64,000 bases of DNA, from the NCBI GenBank assembly GCA_004282745.1, contig SHMT01000003.1, positions 62,001 through 126,000 of the forward strand, read 5' to 3'. Origin of the DNA: Candidatus Scalindua sp. SCAELEC01 (GTDB taxonomy: Bacteria; Planctomycetota; Brocadiia; Brocadiales; Scalinduaceae). Below, one piece after another: positions 1-8,925 of this stretch. The notes beneath the pieces were generated by a model. It had not been told where the DNA came from, did no database searches, and was given only the letters and a program-made list of their open reading frames with translations. Numbering within the stretch: the stretch's first letter is position 1; each line of letters begins with the position of its first letter. A program made the position numbers and the translations under genes.

Positions 1-864
1 GAATTTCGAGAATTCCTAGAGATTAGCTATCCATTGGCAAACGGGGTTATCAAACAAGGTGTGCAGAGAGACCTTGAAGCCGCTGAGGAGCTTATCAAGC
101 ACATCATTTCCCTGGCAGAAGTCCCTGAGAAAAAGAAAATATGTGGTATCGTCGGGGTCCCAGCCAAGGCCTCTCAGCAAAGCAAACAGATATTATTGGA
201 TTTATCAAAGAAGCATATGAACCAGGTAACACTCATCAGCGAGCCATTCGCTATCGCGTATAGGGAAGAGAGACTGAATAATTCAATTATCATTGATCTT
301 GGAGCCGGTACATTAAATTTTTGTACTATGAAAGGGAGGATCCCTGATGAAAATAGCCAGGTCTCCTTAGAAAAAGCGGGAAATTATGTTGACAATGTCT
401 TGTTTGATTCCCTGAAACGGAAATTCCCTGATGCTCAACTGACCCCAAATATTGTCAAAAAACTGAAGGAAAAACATGGTACTATACTAAGCGGCGGTGG
501 TAATATCATGGTTGAGCTCCGAATACATGGTAAACCGCAGACTCTGGATATTACTGAAGAGATGATCAGCGCTTGCTCGACATTTGTTCCTAATATGATC
601 GAGGAAATTAAAAAGCTGATCGTTAGCTTTGACCCCGATTTCCAAGAGGAGGCCATGAAAAATATCATGCTGGCGGGTGGTATGAGCAAAATTAAAGGAT
701 ATGATTCCGTGATCAAAGAATCACTATCTGATTATGGGGATGCACAGATTCACAGAATAGATGACCCTATGTATGCAGTTGCTGAAGGCGCTTTAAAGAT
801 TGGAACTGATATACCGGTAAAATATTGGTCTCAATTAGGTGAGACGGTAGCTACGGGAAAGTAA
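1..864 (+). CDS. MamK/MreB-like bacterial actin, 3' part (5' end outside window)
   Basis: The reading frame is open from base 1, so the gene starts upstream; about 287 residues are visible. It is an actin-fold ATPase expected to form cytoplasmic filaments. The phosphate-2 loop IIIDLGAGT and the adenosine motif IMLAGGMSKIKG are clear, as is SEPFAIAY between them. The ending (FDPDFQEEAMKNIMLAGG, then DDPMYAVAEGALK and a late KYWSQL) resembles, from memory, MamK of magnetotactic bacteria more than MreB or ParM. MamK organises magnetosome chains, but MamK-like actins also occur outside magnetotactic species, and no mam genes are visible here. It converges on the TPR-GT gene downstream. The subfamily is an inference; the actin fold is secure. 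Confidence 0.75.
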   Translation, partial: EFREFLEISYPLANGVIKQGVQRDLEAAEELIKHIISLAEVPEKKKICGIVGVPAKASQQSKQILLDLSKKHMNQVTLISEPFAIAYREERLNNSIIIDLGAGTLNFCTMKGRIPDENSQVSLEKAGNYVDNVLFDSLKRKFPDAQLTPNIVKKLKEKHGTILSGGGNIMVELRIHGKPQTLDITEEMISACSTFVPNMIEEIKKLIVSFDPDFQEEAMKNIMLAGGMSKIKGYDSVIKESLSDYGDAQIHRIDDPMYAVAEGALKIGTDIPVKYWSQLGETVATGK

Positions 865-924
865 TAAGAAAAAAGCGTACAGTATCAACCTGGAACTCTT
901 GTCCCAATGAAGAAATAGTACTGG

Positions 925-2892
925 CTAGAGGAGATCATACAATCTCCTCTTCACCTGCAGAAAAACCCCCAGCCAGTCATTAGGATGAGCTTGCCTAAAT
1001 AGTCGCATAGTTGGATACCAAGGGCTACTATCCCCCTCTTTCAACCAACGCCAAGCGGGTGCAAAGGGCAATAGGTTCCAGACAGGTATACCCATTGCCC
1101 CTGCTAAGTGGACGACTACCGTATCAACTGAAATAACAAGGTCGAGGTTTGCAATGGCTGCTGCCGTATCGACAAAGTCTCTGAGCTCTTTTTCGAGGTT
1201 AACGATGTTCATCTCCCCTGGTGGATTTGAGGCTTCCTCTGCGGCTGTCCCTTTTTGTAGAGTGTAAAAAGTTATGTGAGGAATATCTCCCAGGACGGCA
1301 AAATCTTTTAATGAGCAGGAGCGATTACGGTCATTTGCATTCTTTGGATTACCGGACCATGCGATTCCAATTTTAAAGTTGTCATTCGTATGAAATCTCC
1401 TGTTCCATTTCATGCAAAGAGCAGAATCAACCTTAATGTAGGGAATATCAGCAGGTACGGTTTCAAGAGTAGTGCCAAAAATCTTTGGTAAACTTAAGAG
1501 AAATATATGCGTATCAAATGGTACTGGCGGTTTACAGGTCGAAACATATTCTATGAGCTCGTCAATTCCAGAACAGCCTCTTAATAAGCTCATGAGCTCC
1601 TTCTGACACTCCAGAACAACCCGACCACCCAGTGCCTTCACCATGGGCAGGTAGCGTGCAAACTGGATAGTATCTCCAAACCCCTGTTCACCATGTATCA
1701 ATATTGATTTGCCAGTAAGGGGTGAACCGTCCCACAACTTTTTAATACGAGTCCTGGGAATACGATTCCGTATATGTAACCGCCACTCATACTCTTCCCA
1801 TCCATCTGCAAATTCCCCTGCCAAGAGGAGGGCAAGTCCTCTATTGAGGTGTCCCAGGGCATAATCAGGTTTGAGTGATGTTGCCCGTTTATAGCTTGTT
1901 ATCGCCTCATCCAGTCTCCCTGTTTCTTGAAGAGAGGTACCGAGATTATTGTGTGCTTCTGCATAGTTAGGGTCGACTTCAATTGCCCGATTACAGCTCT
2001 CTATTGCACTATCAAGTTTACCCACCTCTCGGTATGCCGTTCCAAGATTACTGTAGGCCATTGCGTAGTCTGGTTTCAGTGCTATCGCCAAATGGTAACT
2101 TTGTAGCGCTTGATCAATCTTTTTCTGTTCCAGAAATATCGTACCTAGATTATTATGCGCCTCAGCATAATAAGGTTTCAAAGTTATCGCATTACGATAA
2201 CACTCTGCCGCCTCGTCAAGCTGTCCGAGTCTCTTCAATACGGTCCCAAGATTATTTTGCATGACCTCATTGTTCGGATTGAGCTGCCTTGCTTTTAGGC
2301 AACTCTTTACCGCTTCGTTTAATTTTCTTAATTCTTGAAGGGCCATGCCGAGATTACTGTATGCCAGTGCATAATCCGGTTTGAGATCTATCGCCCTACG
2401 ATAGCAACCAACTGCATCATCGAGCCTCCCAATTTCCTGAAACAGTGCGCCAAGATTACAATGTAATTCTGCACTATCCGGATTTTTTCTTATCGCCTGT
2501 CTGTAACTTATAACTGCCTTCTTGAATTTCCCCTGTTCTCTATAGATATCGCCTAAATTACTGTTGATTTTTGGTTCATTTGGTTTTAATTCACCCGCAC
2601 GATGATAACACGCTTCAGCCTCTTCCAGTTGTCCCAGTTCTTGAAGTACGCTGCCAAGATTATTATGGGCCATAGCGTGATCAGGCCTGAGTGTCAGTAC
2701 CTTTCTGAGCAGTTCACAAGCATCGTCAATTTCACGTCGTTGCAGATGGAGTGTTCCAAGGAGAAAGAGGGCATTGGTGCTTTCAGGATGCTTTTCCAAT
2801 ATCTCCTTATACAAAGCAACTGCCGCTTCAAGGTTTCCCGCCTCATGCTGCTTAAAAGCAGCATGAATTAAATGTTTTTCGGTAGTATCCAT
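925..2892 (-). CDS. TPR-repeat protein with C-terminal GT9/ADP-heptose-type glycosyltransferase domain
   Basis: This 655-residue protein has about ten tandem 34-residue TPR units over residues 1-360, with repeated AEAHNNLGT / PDYAMAYSNLG signatures. A glycosyltransferase-like domain follows, containing HGEQGFGDTIQFARYLP and, near the end, DLVISVDTVVVHLAGAMG. Proteins of this build are often annotated as SPINDLY/O-GlcNAc-transferase-like, but the C-terminal part looks like the heptosyltransferase (GT9) fold. The TPRs probably bind the acceptor protein. No signal peptide is seen, so it is likely cytoplasmic. A close paralogue lies immediately upstream on the same strand (3014-5083). Donor and acceptor are unknown. 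Confidence 0.8.
   Translation of the reverse strand: MDTTEKHLIHAAFKQHEAGNLEAAVALYKEILEKHPESTNALFLLGTLHLQRREIDDACELLRKVLTLRPDHAMAHNNLGSVLQELGQLEEAEACYHRAGELKPNEPKINSNLGDIYREQGKFKKAVISYRQAIRKNPDSAELHCNLGALFQEIGRLDDAVGCYRRAIDLKPDYALAYSNLGMALQELRKLNEAVKSCLKARQLNPNNEVMQNNLGTVLKRLGQLDEAAECYRNAITLKPYYAEAHNNLGTIFLEQKKIDQALQSYHLAIALKPDYAMAYSNLGTAYREVGKLDSAIESCNRAIEVDPNYAEAHNNLGTSLQETGRLDEAITSYKRATSLKPDYALGHLNRGLALLLAGEFADGWEEYEWRLHIRNRIPRTRIKKLWDGSPLTGKSILIHGEQGFGDTIQFARYLPMVKALGGRVVLECQKELMSLLRGCSGIDELIEYVSTCKPPVPFDTHIFLLSLPKIFGTTLETVPADIPYIKVDSALCMKWNRRFHTNDNFKIGIAWSGNPKNANDRNRSCSLKDFAVLGDIPHITFYTLQKGTAAEEASNPPGEMNIVNLEKELRDFVDTAAAIANLDLVISVDTVVVHLAGAMGIPVWNLLPFAPAWRWLKEGDSSPWYPTMRLFRQAHPNDWLGVFLQVKRRLYDLL
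927..950. terminator. Hairpin between convergent genes
   Basis: A 9-bp perfect stem (AGAGGAGAT / ATCTCCTCT) with a 6-base loop lies where the actin gene and the TPR-GT gene converge. It overlaps the last codons of the latter. There is no long T-run on either side, so terminator activity is only plausible. Confidence 0.35.
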
Positions 2893-2930
2893 CTGTCTAT
2901 TTTCTGAGCAATAACTTTACCTCAACCAGC

Positions 2931-2984
2931 TATACCCATCACTAATTTTTTGTCAGTTTTCAGAATTAGATTCCACTATAACGT
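2931..2984. repeat. Truncated copy of repeat family B
   Basis: It starts with TATACCCATCAC and continues with GTTTTCAGAATTAGATTCCAC, matching with changes the first about 50 bases of the full 182-bp copy at 40089-40270. The rest of the element is missing. It sits between the two TPR-GT paralogues. Confidence 0.55.
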
Positions 2985-3013
2985 TACCTTTCCCTCACTC
3001 ACAAGATCCAGTT

Positions 3014-5083
3014 TCACGCAACCTCCCGTATCAATGCCTTCTTCACCGCCTGAATCACAGAAGTCCAATCATTTGGTTGTGCCTGACGAAACAATCTCAT
3101 GCTCGGATACCATGGAGTGTCCTCACGATTAATCAACCAACGCCAGTCGGGATCAACCTGTATGAGAGACCATACCGGTTTCCCGATTGCACCAGCGAGA
3201 TGAGCAACTGCGGTATCAACAGTGATAACGAGATCCAGATTAGCAATAGCAGCCCCTGTTTCAGCAAAATCATACAACTCTTTTTCAAGATTGTTGAATA
3301 CCATATTTTTAGGTGGATCAGTTACTTGGTCTGATGCAGCTCCCTTTTGAAGCGTATAGAAAGAGACACCCGGAACATCTGCTAAGGTCGCAAAATCTTC
3401 CAAAAAACATGAGCGAATACGGTCTTTCCTGTTATGGGGGTTTCCCGCCCAGACTAAGCCGATTTTAAAATTTTTGTCGTGAACAAACCTTGAGTGCCAC
3501 CGTTTTACACGTTCTCGGTCCAGAGAAATATAGGGTATATTTGAGGGTATAGTCACACTATCAGTACCAAAAATCCCTGGGAGGCTCAAGAGGGGAACAT
3601 GAAAATCAAATTGTACCGTTGTCACACCAACCGCAGGTCTCTCCACAAGGCGGTCAATAGCAACACCGTTTTGTAAGAGACACAAAAGATCCTGATTACA
3701 CTCAAAAATAACATGCCCCCCTCTCTCCTTTATCAAGGGGAGATAACGGACAAACTGTATCGTATCACCATACCCCTGTTCAGCATGTACGAGGATAGAT
3801 TTCCCATTAAGTGATGAACCATCCCATTTTGGTTTTTTAAACGTCCTCAAACTATGATCTCTCGTGAGCAGTCTCCACTCATATTCTGACCACCCTTCTA
3901 CAAAGTTTTCGTTCATCAATAAGATAAAAGCCCTGTTCATGTGCGCCTCTGCATAGTCAGGTTTAAGGGTAATGGCCTTTTCGTAGTTTATGATTGCTTC
4001 ATCAAGCTTCCCGATTCGTTGGAGTGATGCACCCAGGTTATTATGTAAATGAGCACTTTCTGGTTTAAGCATAACCGCTCTCTGGCACCACTCCACAGCC
4101 TCTTCATTTCTCCCTTGATCCATACATGTCATACCGAGATTAGTGTGAGCAATAATATGGTGATGCTCTATTTCTAACGTCTTCTCAAAACAGGAAGCGG
4201 CTTCCTCTAGTCTGCCCAGTACTTGAAAGCACACCCCTAGATTGTTATGTGCCTCGGCGTAATCAGGCCTTAAGGAAATTGCACGTTGGCAACAGAAAAT
4301 AGCCTCATCGAGTCTCCGCTGTTCCGTAAGCAACGAGCCAAGATTTGTAAGGGCGGTAACATTATCAGGTTCAATCTCCAATGCCTTTCCATAACTCTCA
4401 TTTGCCTTTTCAAGATTTCCCTGCTCTTGAAATACGAGTCCCAGATTGATATACGCTTCAGCATAATCAGCTTTTAATTCCAATGAACGAAGACAACACT
4501 TCACTGCTTTATCAAACATCTTTCCCTCTTTTAGTGCTACGGCCATATTGTTGTATGCCTCAGGCAGATCTGGATTGATTTGTATCGCTTTACGGTAGTA
4601 CTCGACAGCCTCATTGCTTCTCCCTTTCTCTTGAAGAACTGCTCCGAGATTGATGTACCCTTCAAAATAGTCCGGTTTGAGAGATACCGCTCTCTTATAA
4701 CTCTCTATCGCATTATCCAAGCTACCAATATCGTGATAAAGGGAAGCAAGATTACTGTGAGGCATAGCGTAGGCAGGATTGAGCACTATTGCCCTCTTGT
4801 AACTTTCAATAGACTGTTCGTATTTACCCTGTTTTTTGAGAACAGTGCCGAGGGAATTATGCGCTGTTGAATGTTCCGGATTTAACAAAAGCGCCTTCTG
4901 GATATATTCCGAGGCCTTATCGAGGTCACCCTGCTGTAGGTAGAGAATACCCAGGAGATAGATTGCGTCAATGTGTCCCGACTGCATTTTGAGCAACTCG
5001 TGGTACAACAATACTGCAGTGGAAAAATTTCCCGCCTCGTGTTGATTGAATGCCCTTTGAAATAAGTTATTGATACTTTCCAT
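3014..5083 (-). CDS. TPR-repeat protein with C-terminal GT9-type glycosyltransferase domain (paralogue)
   Basis: This 689-residue protein has the same architecture as the gene at 925-2892: a long TPR array (about eleven units) and then a glycosyltransferase-like domain with HAEQGYGDTIQFVRYLP and DLVITVDTAVAHLAGAIG. The start at 5083 (MESINNLFQ) is chosen because the frame upstream of it runs into a mobile repeat (5126-5274); the 36 extra residues would be repeat-encoded. The two paralogues look like a tandem duplication followed by divergence. A role in protein or surface glycan glycosylation is inferred from the surrounding glycosyltransferases. Confidence 0.8.
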   Translation of the reverse strand: MESINNLFQRAFNQHEAGNFSTAVLLYHELLKMQSGHIDAIYLLGILYLQQGDLDKASEYIQKALLLNPEHSTAHNSLGTVLKKQGKYEQSIESYKRAIVLNPAYAMPHSNLASLYHDIGSLDNAIESYKRAVSLKPDYFEGYINLGAVLQEKGRSNEAVEYYRKAIQINPDLPEAYNNMAVALKEGKMFDKAVKCCLRSLELKADYAEAYINLGLVFQEQGNLEKANESYGKALEIEPDNVTALTNLGSLLTEQRRLDEAIFCCQRAISLRPDYAEAHNNLGVCFQVLGRLEEAASCFEKTLEIEHHHIIAHTNLGMTCMDQGRNEEAVEWCQRAVMLKPESAHLHNNLGASLQRIGKLDEAIINYEKAITLKPDYAEAHMNRAFILLMNENFVEGWSEYEWRLLTRDHSLRTFKKPKWDGSSLNGKSILVHAEQGYGDTIQFVRYLPLIKERGGHVIFECNQDLLCLLQNGVAIDRLVERPAVGVTTVQFDFHVPLLSLPGIFGTDSVTIPSNIPYISLDRERVKRWHSRFVHDKNFKIGLVWAGNPHNRKDRIRSCFLEDFATLADVPGVSFYTLQKGAASDQVTDPPKNMVFNNLEKELYDFAETGAAIANLDLVITVDTAVAHLAGAIGKPVWSLIQVDPDWRWLINREDTPWYPSMRLFRQAQPNDWTSVIQAVKKALIREVA

Positions 5084-5125
5084 GAGAAACCGTGTATGGT
5101 AATCGTTTTGTGAATCGTTACTAAA

Positions 5126-5274
5126 TAGTGTTTGAACGAAAACTACCCATCTACTGCGTTGCTGCAATAATTTCGCAATCCTCAAGTACAATTGTACGTT
5201 CCAGTTACGAAATTATTACGCGCCTTGTACCTAGGCACTTTTCATTCAAACACAGGGTTTTCGTTCAGGCACTA
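5126..5274. mobile_element. MITE-like repeat family A, copy A1 (long form)
   Basis: The ends read TA-GTGTTTGAACGAAAACT ... and, inverted, ...TTTTCGTTCAGGCAC-TA, so TA dinucleotides flank a GTG...CAC element. The interior forms a long imperfect palindrome (AATAATTTCG ... CGAAATTATT). No coding capacity is seen. The last about 20 bases repeat the terminal inverted sequence, as if a second end had been added. It lies 43 bp upstream of the TPR-GT start. It is nearly identical to A6 at 42893-43041. Confidence 0.8.
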
Positions 5275-5469
5275 AATAGTATTTTTCGCTAAAAACATGC
5301 CAAAATAAATTTTGGTCTAAAATTTGTAGACTAGTAAGGAAAACATTATACTACCCGTTCCCTGTGTTCAGATTTTGGCCGCTCCTGTCTAATTATTCTT
5401 CAAAGGAATTGTCAAATATCTATGGAGAGCGATACAATTTATCCGTGATCGTTTAGTAAATTATTAATC

Positions 5470-6204
5470 ATGATTGAAGAGATGAGAAAATATACTTCAC
5501 CATTAAACATTGACTATGAGACCAAATACGGTGATGAACCACGCAGAGATCTCATACAGTTTATTACCGTGCCTCCACAACGGGTTTTAGAAATTGGTTG
5601 TGGTGCAGGCGCAACCGGAGCCGCGTTAAAACAGAAGTTTCATGGGGTAGAGTACACTGGATTAGAATCTGAAGAAAATGTGGCAGACATTGCGCGGACA
5701 CGATTGGATAAAGTTTTTACTGGTAGCATAGAAAAAGTACAATTGCAATCCTTTGGATTGAGCAAGGAATATTTTGACATAATCATATGCGGTGATGTCC
5801 TTGAGCATCTTTATGATCCTTGGAAGACGCTCTCACTCCTGCATGACTATCTGAAACCAAAAGGGGTCATTCTCCTCAGCATACCAAACGTACAAAACAT
5901 TAACAATATCATCAACCTGATAAACGGACACTGGACATATAGAGAAAATGGTCTCTTAGATGCAACACATATCCGGTTTTTTACTCTGCAGGAGATAGTC
6001 AAGATGCTCTCTGGGACCGGATATAAATTAACTCAGTGTAAAGGTGTAATGGATCCCAAATTGCAAAGTGACACCTGGCCAAAAAACTTTAATTTTGGAA
6101 ATTTTGAAATAAAGAATATGACCCAGAGAGAGGCCTTTAACTTTTCCTCTTTTCAATATCTCATTGTGGCCCAGAAGTCTGTTGCCCAGCCAGGTGGAGC
6201 CTGA
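5470..6204 (+). CDS. Class I SAM-dependent methyltransferase
   Basis: This 244-residue protein has the Rossmann methyltransferase motif I VLEIGCGAGATG (around residue 40), an acidic motif II region, and DIIICGDVLEHLYDPW as motif IV, as in UbiG-like and glycan-associated methyltransferases. The later LLSIPNVQN and DATHIRFFT segments are common in methyltransferases of polysaccharide clusters. It is expected to be cytoplasmic and to methylate a sugar or lipid-linked intermediate; the substrate cannot be told. It converges on the leftward glycosyltransferase at 6227. No strong ribosome-binding site is visible before the ATG. Confidence 0.75.
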   Translation: MIEEMRKYTSPLNIDYETKYGDEPRRDLIQFITVPPQRVLEIGCGAGATGAALKQKFHGVEYTGLESEENVADIARTRLDKVFTGSIEKVQLQSFGLSKEYFDIIICGDVLEHLYDPWKTLSLLHDYLKPKGVILLSIPNVQNINNIINLINGHWTYRENGLLDATHIRFFTLQEIVKMLSGTGYKLTQCKGVMDPKLQSDTWPKNFNFGNFEIKNMTQREAFNFSSFQYLIVAQKSVAQPGGA

Positions 6205-6226
6205 GTCAGTCATGGCTCTATACCCA

Positions 6227-7198
6227 TCACAAACAAAAAGCCCGTTTTACTCTGTCCAAAAAATATGTGGCCCTCTTCGTCGTCAGGTGATAATCAATTA
6301 AATGTTGACGACTATTTTGAATCACTTTATCTGTCTCATCTTTGTTTGCCAAACAGTTGTCCATGATCATCCTCAATTCATCAATATTTGAGAATCTCAT
6401 AATGTGCTGTTTATCCTTAAAATCGTTTGGAACAAACAGCGTCATCTCCTCTGAAAGGTGTAGCGCATTGCATGCCGCATTTTCCCAAAAGCGAAATGTA
6501 TCATACCCGGCCCCCCGTAAGGTAAGGACAACACTGCATCTTTGAAGGTTATCGTAATAGGAATCAAGTCCCAGTCTCTCATCAGGATGTTTACCTTCAC
6601 TCTCAGAAATAGGGGTTGCCTGAAGAAGAGTGTCCGGATAGTAAGATTCTATCTTCTCTATCAGTTCACGTCTATTGTCAGACTCTTTCCCTGCTGATCC
6701 GAGAAATCCAATAGAATATGATTTGGGATTATCATCATATGATGCAATGCGATTGAATATCTCCTCCGGTAGTGCCATCGGTAATGGAATGCTGTAATCA
6801 GTCCCGTCAGTTTCCCTACGACATATCACAAAAAGCCCGAAATTTATCGGAACCGGTAGATCCTCTCCATCAATGATAATTACCCTGAACCGCATACCGG
6901 AAAATTTTTTTAATATGATGTTTAAGATAGAGAGGGAGCGGACATCACTGATTATATAATCAAAGTATCGGTTTCTCAACTTGGTTTCAACATCTCCCCT
7001 GTCTATCTTATCGTTATCATCCGGAAACCAGAATGGATCACAATAGATCTCAGGATGTTTCCCCTCTTGTAATCCACTGTATAAGCACTCCTTTTTTGGA
7101 TAATCCACAACTTTTTCTCCTAACAGTTTCCTGAGTCCATGAAGCAGAAGATCAGGAACATAATTAGGGCCAGGATGTGTGAGAAACAAAATATTCAT
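6227..7198 (-). CDS. Putative glycosyltransferase (CgeB/GT1-like C-terminus)
   Basis: This 323-residue protein begins MNILFLTHPGPNYVPDLLLHGL, typical of the N-terminal strand of GT-B enzymes. The C-terminal part (GLDSYYDNLQRCSVVLTLRGAGYDTFRFWENAACNAL region) matches the CgeB-like glycosyltransferase pattern, where an Arg-rich helix and FWE precede the donor pocket. No signal peptide is seen. Its start is 29 bp from a family C repeat. It probably acts in the same glycan pathway as its neighbours; donor and acceptor are unknown. Confidence 0.55.
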   Translation of the reverse strand: MNILFLTHPGPNYVPDLLLHGLRKLLGEKVVDYPKKECLYSGLQEGKHPEIYCDPFWFPDDNDKIDRGDVETKLRNRYFDYIISDVRSLSILNIILKKFSGMRFRVIIIDGEDLPVPINFGLFVICRRETDGTDYSIPLPMALPEEIFNRIASYDDNPKSYSIGFLGSAGKESDNRRELIEKIESYYPDTLLQATPISESEGKHPDERLGLDSYYDNLQRCSVVLTLRGAGYDTFRFWENAACNALHLSEEMTLFVPNDFKDKQHIMRFSNIDELRMIMDNCLANKDETDKVIQNSRQHLIDYHLTTKRATYFLDRVKRAFCL

Positions 7199-7226
7199 TT
7201 TGAATAGCTAAATAATACTTTTGAAA

Positions 7227-7335
7227 TATACTCATCTCATAATGGTTTTCGGATAAAATCCGAAATCAATTGAGCGAGTAAAGTTCTCGGCGCCGGGGAT
7301 ATCTTCACCAAGATTTGGTTTCCATCCCGCCCGGC
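7227..7335. repeat. Repeat family C, copy C1, in a 540-bp gene-free stretch
   Basis: It begins TATACTCATCTCATAATGG and runs through GGATAAAATCCGA (a small palindrome), TTGAGCGAGTAAAG and CTCGGCGCC. The same order is found at 18049 and 54738. The right end is indistinct. The remaining 7336-7742 is AT-rich spacer in which I see no gene. Confidence 0.7.
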
Positions 7336-7742
7336 CTGTGAGCCGTTCGCCAGACCTCTCCATAATTGAGTTTCGCTTCAACAAAGTAACGTTGGTTTAT
7401 AGCTAAACACATACCAAAAACACCTAATTTCCCCTGAGGGAAAAATACATACCGTCACCATTTTAGTTAATCGTTACATACCAATGGCTTAAAAACGATA
7501 CTGTGTTAACCTGCACGTACCTTTACCTTCTCTTTCTCTATTGAGTGTATACTATTCATGCGATCAAGAAGAAATTACCGACAACAATCAACACATTATT
7601 ATAAGTGGGTAGTATTCACTCAACCACGCACAATAATTTGATAGTAATCTATCACAATGCCAGTAAAATGACCGGTACCCATAATGCATTTTTTCCAATT
7701 TTTGGTTTTCTGAAAATTCTCACACTTTTAGGAGTTTGGACT

Positions 7743-8693
7743 ATGAAAATTTTTCTCACCTATGCATCAAATCCTCAAACAACGGCATTTTATCTCGAAA
7801 AAGCGATGCGTGAGTTATCTGATGTCATCACTTACGGTCCAACTATTAGTGAAGAGACCTTGAAAAAATGGGACCTCATGGCTATTGCCGAAAAAGTTAA
7901 AGCACACCAGATTCCTTTGACCGATGGAGACATAATAAATGCGTTAAAACTGGTACCATCAGGATGGGCACCGGATGTTCTACTCTTTATCGATACCGGT
8001 TTCTTTTTCCCTCTAATAAACATAAGTACCGTAAACTGTATTAAGGCATGCTATATGATCGATTCTCACATAAATTTTAAACGGCACCTTGATTTTGTGA
8101 AGAGCTTTGATGTCGTATTTACGGGTCACAAACCTGCTGTTGAGATGTTTAAGGAAGAGGGTTTTAACGATGTATTTTGGATACCTCCCGCCTGCGACCC
8201 GGAAATTCACGGAAAGAAGGGAGAAGAAAAATGGTACGATATCAGTTTTGTCGGTAGTCTGAATGCCAACTTTAATCCGGAAAGGGTCCACCTTCTGAAT
8301 GAACTCAAACAGAGGTTTCATGTCCATTACGAGAGGTGTTTTCTCGAGAGGATGGCAGAGGTATTTTCCCAGTCAAAGATAGTGTTTAACAAATCAATTA
8401 TGAATGGTCTCAATATGAGGGTTTTTGAGGTCTTGGCCTCCGGGAGTATGCTACTCACTGATGAAAGTAAAGAGAGTGGCCTTACCGAGCTGTTTCAGGA
8501 GCAAAGGGATCTCGTAATTTACCGGACAGAAGATGAGCTCTTCGAACTCGCATATCATTACTTGAAATATGGAGAAGAGAGGGAGAAGATTGCTGAAGCG
8601 GGGAGAAAAAAGGTCCTGAAAGAACATACCTACCACCACCGAGCAAGAGATATCGTAGAGGTACTATCCACTATTAAGAAAAAAAAACCATGA
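7743..8693 (+). CDS. CgeB-family glycosyltransferase
   Basis: This 316-residue protein starts at MKIFLTYASNPQT; an in-frame upstream extension to 7605 exists but has no conserved character. The C-terminal half carries DISFVGSLNANFNPERV, then FNKSIMNGLNMRVFEVLASGSMLLTD and GLTELFQEQRDLVIY, the standard CgeB / glycosyl transferases group 1-2 arrangement in which the N-x-R-x-FE segment binds the nucleotide-sugar. Cytoplasmic. It stands alone on the plus strand between leftward glycan genes. Confidence 0.75.
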   Translation: MKIFLTYASNPQTTAFYLEKAMRELSDVITYGPTISEETLKKWDLMAIAEKVKAHQIPLTDGDIINALKLVPSGWAPDVLLFIDTGFFFPLINISTVNCIKACYMIDSHINFKRHLDFVKSFDVVFTGHKPAVEMFKEEGFNDVFWIPPACDPEIHGKKGEEKWYDISFVGSLNANFNPERVHLLNELKQRFHVHYERCFLERMAEVFSQSKIVFNKSIMNGLNMRVFEVLASGSMLLTDESKESGLTELFQEQRDLVIYRTEDELFELAYHYLKYGEEREKIAEAGRKKVLKEHTYHHRARDIVEVLSTIKKKKP

Positions 8694-8713
8694 TGCAACG
8701 AAACAGATGAATA

Positions 8714-8741
8714 GATGGGCACGAAAAAACCTTTGCCCATC
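8714..8741. terminator. Hairpin after the CgeB-like gene
   Basis: An 8-bp stem (GATGGGCA / TGCCCATC) with a 12-base loop lies 21 bp past the stop codon. It is followed by CTACGTGTTTCCC rather than a pure T-run, so it is only terminator-like. Confidence 0.35.
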
Positions 8742-8795
8742 CTACGTGTTTCCCGTTACTGTTTCTCAAATCTTTCATCATAACGGAAAGAAATC

Positions 8796-8925
8796 CGGTG
8801 GTTGAACGAAAACTGCTCAGATACAAGGCGCGTACTAATTTCGTAACCGGAGCATACTAAAGTACGTGAGGATTACGAAATTAGGACAGCAGCGCAATAG
8901 ATGAGTAGTTTTCGTTCAACCACTA
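8796..8925. mobile_element. MITE-like repeat family A, copy A2 (short form)
   Basis: The element runs from GTGGTTGAACGAAAACT to the inverse AGTTTTCGTTCAACCAC-TA, with a palindromic interior (CTAATTTCG ... CGAAATTAG). The left TA has decayed to CG. The right end supplies the stop codon of the formyltransferase gene: the final C and TA read TAG on the minus strand. Confidence 0.8.

Noticed and set aside
5084-5191. N-terminal 36-residue extension of the second TPR-GT protein
   Set aside because: It is encoded by the mobile repeat A1; the MESINN start at 5083 matches the N-terminus of the paralogue.
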